A stretch of DNA of 64,000 bases from NCBI RefSeq assembly GCF_030064675.1, contig NZ_CP116413.1, positions 5,550,001 to 5,614,000 on the forward strand, in the 5' to 3' direction. A model generated the notes under the pieces. The model saw only the letters and a list, made by a program, of their open reading frames with translations, had not been told where the DNA came from and ran no database searches. Numbering within the stretch: position 1 is the first letter of the stretch; every line of letters starts with the position of its first letter. The DNA comes from Crossiella sp. CA-258035. GTDB taxonomy: Bacteria; Actinomycetota; Actinomycetes; Mycobacteriales; Pseudonocardiaceae. The translations under genes were made by a program, and so were the position numbers. This document shows, one piece after another, positions 16,294 to 24,165 of this stretch.

Positions 16294-16617
16294 ATGCGTA
16301 AGACAGCGAGCGCCGTGGCAGTGGCGTTGATGGCGGTCACGGGCGGGGTCCTGATGGCCGCGCCCGCGCAGGCGGCGGGGTCCGGAATCGAGGGCACCGC
16401 GCCGTCCTGCGTCACCTTGAAGCAGTGGCGCACCGGCAACACCGCCCACGCGAAGGCGGTCAACACCTGCTCCGGCACCCAGCGGGTGCGGATGATCTGG
16501 GCCTGGGCGGCCGACGGCAGCTGCGTCTCGGTCCCGCGCGGCTACGAGTTCACCGAGACCCGTGGCGCGGCCGCCGTGCCGCCCCGGCCCAAGGTCTCCG
16601 AGCTGCGTTCCTGCTGA
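16294..16617 (+). CDS. small secreted four-cysteine protein, tendamistat-like
   Basis: Protein of 107 aa with a Sec signal peptide (MRKTASAVAVALMAVTGGVL, cleavage after PAQA near residue 27). The mature part has four cysteines at 39, 59, 77 and 107. The order and spacing (20, 18, 30) and the local sequences APSCVTL, QWR and a final Cys recall the Streptomyces alpha-amylase inhibitor tendamistat (spacing 16, 18, 28, also APSCVTL and WR). The inhibitory WRY triplet is WRT here. The family link is my inference from memory of the sequence. ATG has GGAAGGGGA upstream and a strong hairpin follows the gene, so it is a single transcription unit. Confidence 0.72.
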   Translation: MRKTASAVAVALMAVTGGVLMAAPAQAAGSGIEGTAPSCVTLKQWRTGNTAHAKAVNTCSGTQRVRMIWAWAADGSCVSVPRGYEFTETRGAAAVPPRPKVSELRSC

Positions 16618-16633
16618 TCAGCCCGCTGCGGTG

Positions 16634-16661
16634 GGGCCACCCCGGTCACCAGGGGTGGCCC
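16634..16661 (+). terminator. terminator hairpin after the small secreted protein
   Basis: Perfect 10-bp stem GGGCCACCCC / GGGGTGGCCC with an 8-base loop, 17 bp after the stop codon at 16617 and before the lipoprotein gene at 16733. Confidence 0.7.
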
Positions 16662-16732
16662 GCCCGAAACTGCCGGTGCGGCCAAGGCAACCCGCGCGCA
16701 CCCCGGAGCGTGTTCACGCCATGAGGGGAACG

Positions 16733-17311
16733 ATGAGCGCGAAGATTCTGGGGATTTGCGTACTGGGGGCATTGTTCGGGACGACGGCCTGTTCCGGGGA
16801 AGCGCCGCCCGCACCAACGCCGTCCACCACCACGGTCACGGTCAGTCCGACGATCGCGACTCCTGCCGAGCCGGATGCCAAGGCGGTGGCCTGGTTCGAC
16901 GGGCTGTGCGGCGCGGTGCACGGCTACCGCGTCGCCAACAACGAGCACCGGAGCAAGAACAAGTCCGGCATCACGGTGACCAAGAAGTGGCTGAGCGGGG
17001 AGCTCGGCAGGCTCACCGAGCTGGCCGGCAAGACGGTCGAAGAGCTGAACGCGCTGGCCACCTCGCCGGCCCCGGACGGTGACGCGGTGAAGAAGACCTT
17101 CGTGGACAAGTTCACCGCGGCGAGGGACGCCGCGGCGGAGGGCAAGAAGAAGCTGGACGCCGGCGGCGCACAGGACCCCGCGCTCAAGGCGACGCAGGCG
17201 GTGCAGGACCACACCAGCGATGCTGTCGACCCGCTGCGCCCGCTCAAGCTGGAGACGCACGAGCTGAAGTTGGCCGCAGCGCGCGCCAAGGCTTGCAAGC
17301 CCACCTCGTAA
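16733..17311 (+). CDS. putative lipoprotein, unknown function
   Basis: Protein of 192 aa. A lipoprotein signal (MSAKILGICVLGALFGTTAC, lipobox GTTAC with Cys20) is followed by a Pro/Thr-rich linker (about 24-46). A helical Lys/Ala-rich domain follows with a WFDGLCGAVHGYR motif near residue 57 and a C-terminal Cys (AKACKPTS), a common layout among actinobacterial small lipoproteins. AGGGGA five bases before ATG 16733 sets the start; an in-frame ATG four codons earlier lies within that ribosome site. It ends 35 bp before the CHAT cassette, but that cassette seems to have its own promoter. Confidence 0.78.
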   Translation: MSAKILGICVLGALFGTTACSGEAPPAPTPSTTTVTVSPTIATPAEPDAKAVAWFDGLCGAVHGYRVANNEHRSKNKSGITVTKKWLSGELGRLTELAGKTVEELNALATSPAPDGDAVKKTFVDKFTAARDAAAEGKKKLDAGGAQDPALKATQAVQDHTSDAVDPLRPLKLETHELKLAAARAKACKPTS

Positions 17312-17346
17312 CGAACTGGCGGCCGCGCACGCCTTAGGCTCGGGGC

Positions 17347-18591
17347 ATGGGGAGTGCGACCGCGACGGCGGTGCCGAGGGGGCAGCTGCTGGCCCAGTGC
17401 TGGGCGGAGCTGGGGTCCGCGGTCGCGGCGCTGAGCAACGGCGCGGGGCGGCCGTTGGCGCGCACGGAGAAGCTGATCCTGGACCCGCTGGTGCTGCGCC
17501 CGGTGCGCAACCCGCGGTTCGCCGGTGGCTCGGTGCTGGCCGAGCACGCCGCCGAGCTGCGCCGGGTGATCACCGAGGCCGGTCCGGCGCTGGCCGCGAC
17601 GGCGGCCTGGTTCACGCTGCTGAAGAAGGCGCGGCGGCGGGCCGGGATCACCGAGGGCAACCCGCAGGACCTGTACTTCCAGCGCTGCTACGAGCTGGCC
17701 ACCGAACACGGTGACCCCACCGGCCGTCCGGAGGCCGAGCGGATCGCCGCGGACACCATCGCCGAGCTGCACTCCCCCGGCAGGCGCACCGTGGCCGAGC
17801 TGCGCGAGTTCGTCCGCGCGCATGCCGCCGAACTGACCGAGCTGCTCGCCCAGACCTGGCCCGCGCCAAGGGAATCCACCGCGCCGGCGGCCCGGCCCGC
17901 CGACTTCCTGGCCACCTGCCCCGACACCCCCGACGAGGGCCTGTTCGCCGCGCTGGTCACCGGCCGCACCGGCACCCACGAGTCGGCCGGGGCGGACCGG
18001 CCGGGGGTCGCCCTCGGCTACGGGCTGACCGACCACGAGCGCCCGGCCCGGCCCGCGCTGGGCGATGGCGCGTCCAAGCGGCAGCTGCCCAAACCCTGGG
18101 ACCGCTCGGTACTGGAACGTCTCTTCGCCGCGTTCACCAGCGGGTTCCACCGCGAGTCGATGGCCGAGGTGCCCGCGCTGGTGCGCCAGGAGATCCACCG
18201 CTGCGCCCAGCCCTGGCAGCTGGCCGAGGAGGTCAGCCGGGTGACGCTGGTGCTGGGCCGCGACGCCACCGGCGGCCTGGACAACGACGATCCGGTCCCG
18301 CCCGGCGCGGCGACCCGGCTGCGCGCCCGCTGGCAGCGCGAGGCCTATGTGCGCCGGGTGCTGCGCCTGCCCGGCGCGCAGGTGCCGGACCGGCTGCGCG
18401 CGGGCGTGCACGGCGTGCGCCAGGCCTACCTGCGCCGGTTGTGGGTGCGCCTGCACGGCAGGGAGCTGCGGACCGGGCAGCTCACCGCGGGGCAGGTGTG
18501 GGACCTGCTGGACGGCGTGCTGCGCTCGGTGATCATGGACCAGCGCGACCACCTGCGGTCGGCGCTGAGCCGGGAAGCCGGTGCGGCATGA
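17347..18591 (+). CDS. CHAT-cassette protein 1, unknown function
   Basis: Soluble, mainly helical protein of 414 aa with no signal peptide, no membrane segment and no motif I recognise. Arg/Ala-rich blocks stand out near the C-terminus (LRARWQREAYVRRVLRLPGAQVPDRL, here quoted only in part as WQREAYVRRVLRLPG). A less conserved acidic/Pro linker is at about 175-230. ATG 17347 follows TAGGCT (17335-17340) by exactly six bases, so the cassette transcript is probably leaderless and starts here. The gene overlaps the next by ATGA. The context (TPR protein and caspase-like protease downstream) suggests an accessory, adaptor or effector of that system. Confidence 0.75.
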   Translation: MGSATATAVPRGQLLAQCWAELGSAVAALSNGAGRPLARTEKLILDPLVLRPVRNPRFAGGSVLAEHAAELRRVITEAGPALAATAAWFTLLKKARRRAGITEGNPQDLYFQRCYELATEHGDPTGRPEAERIAADTIAELHSPGRRTVAELREFVRAHAAELTELLAQTWPAPRESTAPAARPADFLATCPDTPDEGLFAALVTGRTGTHESAGADRPGVALGYGLTDHERPARPALGDGASKRQLPKPWDRSVLERLFAAFTSGFHRESMAEVPALVRQEIHRCAQPWQLAEEVSRVTLVLGRDATGGLDNDDPVPPGAATRLRARWQREAYVRRVLRLPGAQVPDRLRAGVHGVRQAYLRRLWVRLHGRELRTGQLTAGQVWDLLDGVLRSVIMDQRDHLRSALSREAGAA

Positions 18592-19523
18592 CCCATCCCG
18601 AGCAGAGCGCGCTGGTCGAGGCCGCGGGCGCGCTGGTGCGCTGGGACGTGCTCGGCGAGCCCGGCCCGGTCACCGAGGTGCACGAGCAGCAGCGCGCCGC
18701 CGCCTGGCTGTGGGAGCTGACCGAAGATCCGGCCGTGCTCGCCGCGGTGCACCGCCTGGCCCGCCTGAACTGGGCCCGATCCTGGTGGCCCGCCTCAACC
18801 GTGGCCGAAGTGCCACCGCTGCACCCCGCCCTGCTGGCCGCCGAGCACGCGGTGGCCACGGCCGCGGTCAGCCACCTCCTCGACGACGAGGAAGCCACCG
18901 AACGCGCCCTGTCCGCACTGCTCCCCCTGCCCCTCGCCGCGTTGTCCGGGCATCCCGAGGCGCTCGCCCTCGCCGAGGAGCTGGCCGAGCTGGCCGAGGA
19001 CTTCGGCGTCACCCTGCCCGCGCCGACCGCCGCACTGACCCGCGAGGGTTTCGCGCTCGCCGCCGGTGCCGACGCTCGCCCGGATGGCGTTGTGGTGCAA
19101 CAGGGTTCGGCACCGGTGGACTGGTCGCTGGTCCCCGCGGGCGCGGTCGACGCCGCCGCCGAGTCAACCTGGACCATCCTGCGCCGCAACGGAAAAACCC
19201 TCCTGGAGGTCACCGCCCGGCCCGCTCCCGGCGGAGTCCCACCCCGCTTGGCCGCCCAGTTCGGCCCAGTCGACCTACCGCTGGAACCGACCCCGGCCGG
19301 TTCGTTGACCGGCTCAATCCCGTTGCCCGCCACCGCACTCCTGCTCCCGGCCGACCAGCGCGTGCTCACCGTCTACGCCCCCGGCTTCGCCGAGCCCGCG
19401 CCCCCGGACCCAGCCGCCGCCGACCGCCGCGCCGCGCTGGTCGCCCATGCCAGGACCCGCCTGGACGATCCCGCCGCCACGCTCACCGAACGCACCGCCC
19501 GGCTGCTGTGGAGCGGCGCATGA
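18588..19523 (+). CDS. CHAT-cassette protein 2, unknown function
   Basis: Cytoplasmic protein of 311 aa in two parts: a helical Leu/Ala/Glu-rich N-terminal half (to about 160) and a beta-rich second half. The second half has WTILRRNGKTLLEVTARPA and FGPVDLPLEPTPAGSLTGSIPL, which look like sandwich-fold strands, then a short helical tail. I do not recognise the family. It overlaps both neighbours by 4 bp (ATGA), which argues for a fixed stoichiometry with the TPR and CHAT proteins. Caspase/TPR-associated (CATRA) conflict systems are a possible relative, not established here. Confidence 0.75.
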   Translation: MTHPEQSALVEAAGALVRWDVLGEPGPVTEVHEQQRAAAWLWELTEDPAVLAAVHRLARLNWARSWWPASTVAEVPPLHPALLAAEHAVATAAVSHLLDDEEATERALSALLPLPLAALSGHPEALALAEELAELAEDFGVTLPAPTAALTREGFALAAGADARPDGVVVQQGSAPVDWSLVPAGAVDAAAESTWTILRRNGKTLLEVTARPAPGGVPPRLAAQFGPVDLPLEPTPAGSLTGSIPLPATALLLPADQRVLTVYAPGFAEPAPPDPAAADRRAALVAHARTRLDDPAATLTERTARLLWSGA

Positions 19524-21172
19524 CCACGCCGGCCGGTCCGGCCTGGCAGCGGTGGAAGCAGCTGCACAACGAGGGCGCGCACCGCTTCGCCGAGGGTGAC
19601 CTGGCGGGGGCAGCCAGCCTGATGCACGAGGCGCACGCCCTCACCCTCGCCGCGCCCGGCGACCCCGAGGCGCTGGCCCGGCGCGCCCAGACCCTGATCA
19701 ACCTGGCCAGCCTCACCGAGGGCGAACCGGCACTGGAGTTGATCAACACCGCGATCGAGCTGACCCACGAGTGCGAGGCGCTGGCCGGCGACGAGTTCGG
19801 CACGGAGTCCCTGCGCGCCACCCTGTTCGCCGTCCGCGCGCAGACCGTGGTCAACACCGGCGACTGGCAGTCCGCCCTGCCGGACCTGCGCCGCGCGCTG
19901 GACCTGGCCCCGGAAGACGAGCTGGCCCAACAGGTCCTCGGCCACCTGCTGACCTGGTGCCACGAGTACGCGCACGTGCTGCGCCACCACGCCCGCTCCG
20001 CCGAGGCCAGACAGCTGCTGGACGCCGCCATCGAGGCCAGCACCTGGTTCCCCCTCCCCCAGGAAGGCGGACTGGCCGCCCTGCACACCATCCGCGCCTC
20101 CGTGCTGGCCGCCGCGGGCGAGTTCGCCGAAGCCGCCACCGACGCCGAAACCGCCCAGACCCTCGCACAAACCGCCGCCCCCCAACTGATCCCGAACATC
20201 CACCTGGCCCTGGCCGAGATCGCCGACGGCACCGGCGACCCCCAGACCGCGGCCGAACACCAGCACCTGGCCCGGGAGCTGTTCGCCGCCCTCGGCGAGT
20301 CCGACGGCGAGGCCATCGCGCTGAACAGCCTCGGCCGCCTCGCCCACCTGGCCGGCCGGGACGAGGAAGCCCTGGCGCACTACACCGCGGCGGCCGGCCT
20401 GGGCACCGACCCGTGGCACCGGATCGCCAGCGCGTTCGGCCAGGCGGCGGCGCAGGTGACGCTGGGCCGCCCGGCGGAGGCGGTGCGGCTGCTGGCGGAG
20501 GTGCCCACGGACTCGCCGCGGGTGCGGATCGGGGTGTTGTCGGTGCGCGGCAGCGCTTTCGAGGCAATGGCGGAGTTCGACCGGGCCGACGAGAGCTTCG
20601 CCGAGGCCCGCGCGGCCTGCGCGGAACACGGCCTGTGGCACCTGGCGCTGAACCTGGCTTGGTGGCACGCGGACGCCCTGCTCCGCCGCGCCAAACGCGA
20701 CCAAGTCCCCCACTCAACGAATCCCACCCTCGCCGCTCGCGCCCTGGACCTCGCCCTCCCCGCCGCGCTCGCCGCCGAAGCCGCCCGCCACCGCTTCCCC
20801 GCCGGCCCCCTCCGCGAACGCTGGATCAGCACCGCCGCCGCCCCCGCCACCCGCACCGCCCTGCTCGCCATCGGCGCCACCCGCGACCTCGCCCTGGCCG
20901 CCGCCTACCTCGACCACCTCGCCGCCACCGTCGCCCTCCCCCAGCCCGCCGCCCCCGCCACCCTGCCCGACCTGCTCGCCTTCCCCGCCCCGGACGAGCT
21001 CGCCCTGGCCGCCTCGGGCCCCGCCGAACACAGCGCCACCCCGGAACTCCCGCTGCCGCCCCGGGTCCGCGCCAACCTCGCGGTGCCCTCGCCGCTGGAA
21101 CCCTGGCTGGAGCTGGCCTGGCAGCGGCACGGCATCCAGGTCCGCGGCCCGGAGGTGGTCCGCTCGTGGTGA
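19520..21172 (+). CDS. tetratricopeptide-repeat protein of CHAT cassette
   Basis: Protein of 550 aa with TPR-like helix pairs through most of its length. Examples are WKQLHNEGAHRFAEGDLAGAASLMHEA at about 11-37 (quoted in part: HRFAEGDLAGAASLMHEA), AVRAQTVVNTGDWQSALPDL near 113, IALNSLGRLAHLAGRDEEALAHYT near 270, and VRGSAFEAMAEFDRADESFAEA near 340. A Pro/Ala-rich segment (about 450-500) leads to a short C-terminal part. TPR modules bind peptides or proteins; next to a CHAT protease they usually act as sensor, scaffold or inhibitor, as in TPR-CHAT partners of type III-E CRISPR effectors. The GTG of the CHAT gene overlaps the stop here. Confidence 0.88.
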   Translation: MTTPAGPAWQRWKQLHNEGAHRFAEGDLAGAASLMHEAHALTLAAPGDPEALARRAQTLINLASLTEGEPALELINTAIELTHECEALAGDEFGTESLRATLFAVRAQTVVNTGDWQSALPDLRRALDLAPEDELAQQVLGHLLTWCHEYAHVLRHHARSAEARQLLDAAIEASTWFPLPQEGGLAALHTIRASVLAAAGEFAEAATDAETAQTLAQTAAPQLIPNIHLALAEIADGTGDPQTAAEHQHLARELFAALGESDGEAIALNSLGRLAHLAGRDEEALAHYTAAAGLGTDPWHRIASAFGQAAAQVTLGRPAEAVRLLAEVPTDSPRVRIGVLSVRGSAFEAMAEFDRADESFAEARAACAEHGLWHLALNLAWWHADALLRRAKRDQVPHSTNPTLAARALDLALPAALAAEAARHRFPAGPLRERWISTAAAPATRTALLAIGATRDLALAAAYLDHLAATVALPQPAAPATLPDLLAFPAPDELALAASGPAEHSATPELPLPPRVRANLAVPSPLEPWLELAWQRHGIQVRGPEVVRSW

Positions 21173-22218
21173 CCGTCCAACTGTCCTATGTGGACGCTGG
21201 CGAGCTCTACCTGACCTGGCGCTGGGAACACGACCCCGAACACCCCAGGGTCCTTGCCCTGCCCCGGGAACGGGTCACCCCGCCGCTGACCGCGCTGGCC
21301 GACGCCCTGCCCACGCCGCGTCCCGGCGAGTCCGCGCACCAGGCCCTCAGCCGCGCCCTCGCCGGAGGCGCGCTGACCGACCGGGACCGGGAGTGCGCGC
21401 TGGCCACCGAGCTGGCCGCCGCGCTCATCCCGGCGCAGCTGGCCCGCGAGCTGGCCTCGGCCGGTGTGGGCCTGCACCTGCGGATCCAGCCCTCCCCGTC
21501 CACCGCCCAGGTGCCGTGGGAAGCCTTGCGGGTGGACCGGGCACAACGTCTGGTGCACCACGCCAAGGTCTCCCTGCTCACCCCGGCCACCGTGCGCAAC
21601 GCGCCCACCCGCCGGGTCTCCGCCCGCACCGGACCGCTGGCCGCGGTGGTCGACCCGCCCACCCCGCTCGGCCGGGTGCTGACCGAGGTGCCCGCGCCGC
21701 TGGCCGCGCTCGATCCGCTGGACCGCGACTCGTTGCGCGCGGCGCTGGCCGGGGCCGGGCGGTTCCTCTACGTCGGGCACGTGACCACCGCGGCGCACGC
21801 GCTGGAGGCCCGCCTGCACCTGGCCCAGTGTCCGCTCAGCGCCGCTGACCTGCTGGGCTGGCGGATGCCGAACCGGGTGGCCCTGATCGCCTGCGAGAGC
21901 GGCGGCGACCACCGCTACGCCGAACCCTCCGGCCTGCTCGCCGCCCTGGTGCACGGCGGGGCCGAGCACGTCACCGCCACCCGCTGGGTGCTGCCCACCC
22001 ACGCGGGCCTGACCCGGCTGTTCCCCGGTTTCCACGCCCCGGCCGACGTCCTGGCCGCGGCGGTGCTGGCCGTGCACGAAGCGCACGCCGACGCCGATCC
22101 CGTGGCCGCGCTGAACCGCTGGCAGCGCGCCGAGGCCGACCACTGGGAGGCCACCGGCGCGCCCGCGCACACCCCGCTGGTGTGGGCGGCCTTCGGCACC
22201 GCCTACGCCCCTGGCTAG
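21169..22218 (+). CDS. CHAT-domain (caspase-like) cysteine protease
   Basis: Protein of 349 aa. The C-terminal half (about 130-349) is a CHAT peptidase: the catalytic His is His204 in RFLYVGHV and the catalytic Cys is Cys242 in VALIACESG, each after a hydrophobic strand, as in separase/caspase-clan (CD) enzymes. The typical helix ADLLGWRMP lies between them, and later HGGAEHVTATRWVLP with VHEAHADADPVAALNRWQ matches the family's C-terminal subdomain. An N-terminal region of about 125 residues includes IQPSPSTAQVPWEALR, also usual in CHAT proteins. GTG 21169 overlaps the TPR stop. The substrate is unknown; one of the cassette proteins is a natural candidate. Confidence 0.88.
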   Translation: MTVQLSYVDAGELYLTWRWEHDPEHPRVLALPRERVTPPLTALADALPTPRPGESAHQALSRALAGGALTDRDRECALATELAAALIPAQLARELASAGVGLHLRIQPSPSTAQVPWEALRVDRAQRLVHHAKVSLLTPATVRNAPTRRVSARTGPLAAVVDPPTPLGRVLTEVPAPLAALDPLDRDSLRAALAGAGRFLYVGHVTTAAHALEARLHLAQCPLSAADLLGWRMPNRVALIACESGGDHRYAEPSGLLAALVHGGAEHVTATRWVLPTHAGLTRLFPGFHAPADVLAAAVLAVHEAHADADPVAALNRWQRAEADHWEATGAPAHTPLVWAAFGTAYAPG

Positions 22219-22604
22219 AGCGGGATCGGGTGCCCGGATCGGAAGTGCGCGCACTGCTCCGGCACGTCCTGCCGACAGGTCAGCAGGTGCCGCAGGTAGG
22301 CGCCCGCCGCTTCCAGCTCCTGGATCTCCTTGTCCACCAAGGCGATCCGCTCGACCACCGTGTCGTGCCAGTCGTGCGCGGCGGTGCGTCCGGCCAGCAG
22401 CACGCCGATCTCCTCCAGGGAAAGGCGGCCGAGGAACCGCCACTGCTTGATCAGCGCGATCCGGTAGAGCTGGGTGGCGTCGTAGCAGCGCTGGCCGCCG
22501 CGGCGCCGCGGGCTGATGAGGCCGCGGCGCTCCCAGTAGTGCAGCGTGGAGATCGGCAGGTCGAAGTGCGCGGCGGCGGTCCGGATCGAGCAGAGCTTGT
22601 CCAC
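22215..22604 (-). CDS. MerR-family transcriptional regulator
   Basis: Protein of 129 aa. The MerR HTH is at residues 4-75: SIRTAAAHFDLPISTLHYWE, then RRGLISPRRRGGQRCYD. A dimerisation coiled coil (DTVVERIALVDKEIQELEAAGAY) and a C-terminal pair of cysteines (LLTCRQDVPEQCAHF) follow. I choose GTG 22602-22604; the frame continues to a TTG at 22640, but that would put the operator dyad inside the gene. It is divergent from the amidase-efflux cluster. The 3' end overlaps that of the convergent CHAT gene by 4 bp. The inducer is unknown; the two Cys could bind a metal or react with a thiol-active compound. Confidence 0.85.
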   Translation of the reverse strand: MDKLCSIRTAAAHFDLPISTLHYWERRGLISPRRRGGQRCYDATQLYRIALIKQWRFLGRLSLEEIGVLLAGRTAAHDWHDTVVERIALVDKEIQELEAAGAYLRHLLTCRQDVPEQCAHFRSGHPIPL

Positions 22605-22612
22605 CAGCCCAT

Positions 22613-22633
22613 TTGACCTCAACCCGGGTTGAG
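22613..22633. promoter_or_regulatory. MerR-type operator and -35 element for the amidase cluster
   Basis: The perfect 16-bp palindrome CTCAACCCGGGTTGAG (22618-22633) overlaps a consensus -35, TTGACC (22613-22618). This is the standard MerR layout, in which the dyad occupies the long spacer of the promoter it activates (here towards the amidase at 22673). It is 14 bp from the regulator's own start codon. Confidence 0.7.
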
Positions 22634-22637
22634 CTTG

Positions 22638-22656
22638 CAAGGTAACCCTTACCTAA
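22638..22656. promoter_or_regulatory. possible iron-box-like site upstream of amidase gene
   Basis: On the minus strand the 19-mer TTAGGTAAGGGTTACCTTG matches the iron-box consensus TTAGGTTAGGCTAACCTAA at 14 positions and is a good dyad (AAGGTAA-N3-TTACCTA on the plus strand, one mismatch). It would overlap the -10 region of the amidase promoter. Weaker than the site at 7275; iron control is a hypothesis. Confidence 0.35.
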
Positions 22657-22672
22657 CTCAGAGGGGGAACCT

Positions 22673-24001
22673 GTGCCCGACCCACTGCTGGCCGCGGCCG
22701 CCGCGCTGCGCGCCGGAGAGGTGACCAGCGAGGCGCTCACCGAGTCCGCCATCGCCGCCGCCGACCGCGATGACGCGCGGCTCGGCGTGTACCTGACCAG
22801 GCTCGACGACCAGGCGAGAGCCGCCGCGCGCCGGGCGGACCGGGAGCTGGCCGAGGGGCTGGACCGCGGTCCGTTGCACGGCATCCCGATCGGGATCAAG
22901 GACAACCTCGCGCTGGCCGGCGCGCCCACCACCGCGCAGAGCCTGGTGCTCGACCCCGGCTGGGGCGGCGGCCGGGACGCGCCGGTGGTGGCCCGGCTGC
23001 GAGCCGCGGGCGCGGTGCTCACCGGCACCACCACCATGATGGAGTTCGGCTGCGGCCTGCCCGATCTCAGCAAACCCTTTCCGGTGCCACGGAACCCGCA
23101 CGATCCGGAGCGCTGGGCCGGTGGCTCCAGCTCCGGTTCGGCCAGCGGGGTGGTGGCCGGGATGTTCCTGGCCGGGATCGGCTCGGACACCGCGGGCAGC
23201 ATCCGGATGCCGGCCGCGTTCTGCGGGATCACCGGACTGCTGCCCACCTACGGGCTGGTGCCGACCGCCGGCAGCGTGCCGCTGAGCCCGAGCCTGGACC
23301 GGATCGGCCCGCTCGCGCACGGCGCGCTGGACTGCGCCGCGGTGCTGGCCACCCTGACCCCGTTCACCATGCCCGAACCCGGCGAGGACCTGACCGGACT
23401 GCGGATCGGCGTGGTGCGCGAACACCACTTCCCGGCACACGGCGATCCCGCGGTGGCACCGGCTTTCGACACCGCGCTGGACGTGCTGACCGGGCTCGGC
23501 GCGGAGGTGACCGAGGTGCGGCTGCCGTACTGGCGGGAGACGGTCACCGCCACGCTGGTCACCGCGAACTGCGAGGGCCTGGCCCACCACCGCGCCGACC
23601 TGGCCGAGCGCTGGTCGGACTACACCGTGGCCGCCCGTGGGCTGCTGGCCACCGGCGCGCTGGTCTCGGGCGCGGATTACGTTGCGGCACAACGGGTTCG
23701 CCGGGTGGCGCGGGCTGCGGTCACCGAACTGTTCGGCGAGGTCGACGTCATCGCCTGCCCGACCGCCTCGACCGGCGCGCCACCGTTCGAGGCGCTGGCC
23801 ACCCCGGCCGGGCACCAGGACAACGAGGGCCTGTTCGGGCTGCTGCACACGCCGTACTGGAACGCGGTGGGCAACCCGGTGCTCGCACTGCCCATGGGAC
23901 GCACCGCGGACGGCCTGCCGCTCTCGCTCCAGCTGGCCGGACCGGAGCACGGCGAGCACCTGCTGGTCCGGGTCGGCGCGGCCTTCCAGGAGCAGGCATG
24001 A
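22673..24001 (+). CDS. amidase signature (AS) family hydrolase
   Basis: Cytoplasmic amidohydrolase of 442 aa. The Ser-cisSer-Lys triad is visible: Lys76 in IGIKDN, the Gly/Ser loop AGGSSSGSASG with the cis-Ser at about 152, and the nucleophile Ser176 in GSDTAGSIRMPA; the spacings (76 and 24) are those of FAAH-type enzymes. GTG 22673 has GAGGGGG upstream. The gene overlaps the 55-residue gene downstream by ATGA. AtzE-type 1-carboxybiuret hydrolases and GatA both need a small partner, so this may be a two-subunit amidase. An efflux pump and TetR follow in the same direction, suggesting a xenobiotic or antibiotic substrate; that is inference. Confidence 0.9.
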   Translation: MPDPLLAAAAALRAGEVTSEALTESAIAAADRDDARLGVYLTRLDDQARAAARRADRELAEGLDRGPLHGIPIGIKDNLALAGAPTTAQSLVLDPGWGGGRDAPVVARLRAAGAVLTGTTTMMEFGCGLPDLSKPFPVPRNPHDPERWAGGSSSGSASGVVAGMFLAGIGSDTAGSIRMPAAFCGITGLLPTYGLVPTAGSVPLSPSLDRIGPLAHGALDCAAVLATLTPFTMPEPGEDLTGLRIGVVREHHFPAHGDPAVAPAFDTALDVLTGLGAEVTEVRLPYWRETVTATLVTANCEGLAHHRADLAERWSDYTVAARGLLATGALVSGADYVAAQRVRRVARAAVTELFGEVDVIACPTASTGAPPFEALATPAGHQDNEGLFGLLHTPYWNAVGNPVLALPMGRTADGLPLSLQLAGPEHGEHLLVRVGAAFQEQA

Positions 24002-24165
24002 CCGCCGATCCGGGCGCCGTGGTGCGCGCCGCGCTGGCCGCCGCCAGCCTGCCCGCGCAGGGAGCCGAGCTGGACGGCCTGATCACGACCTATCCCGCCT
24101 ACCGGGCCGCGGTGGACGCGCTGTACGCGGTGCCCGGCCCGGACTTCGAGGACACCGTCCAATGA
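23998..24165 (+). CDS. small AtzG/GatC-like amidase partner (55 aa)
   Basis: Tiny gene of 55 codons locked between the amidase (ATGA overlap at 23998) and the efflux pump (ATGA overlap at 24162). The product begins MTADPGAVVRAALAAASLPA and contains LDGLITTYPAYRAAVDALYAVPGPDFED. The pattern (N-terminal helix ending in LPxxx, a second helix with Tyr and Leu, then a short Pro-rich end) is like DUF4089/AtzG and GatC-type amidase subunits that wrap around the catalytic chain. The similarity is by eye only. Both overlaps and codon use speak for a real gene. Confidence 0.7.
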   Translation: MTADPGAVVRAALAAASLPAQGAELDGLITTYPAYRAAVDALYAVPGPDFEDTVQ

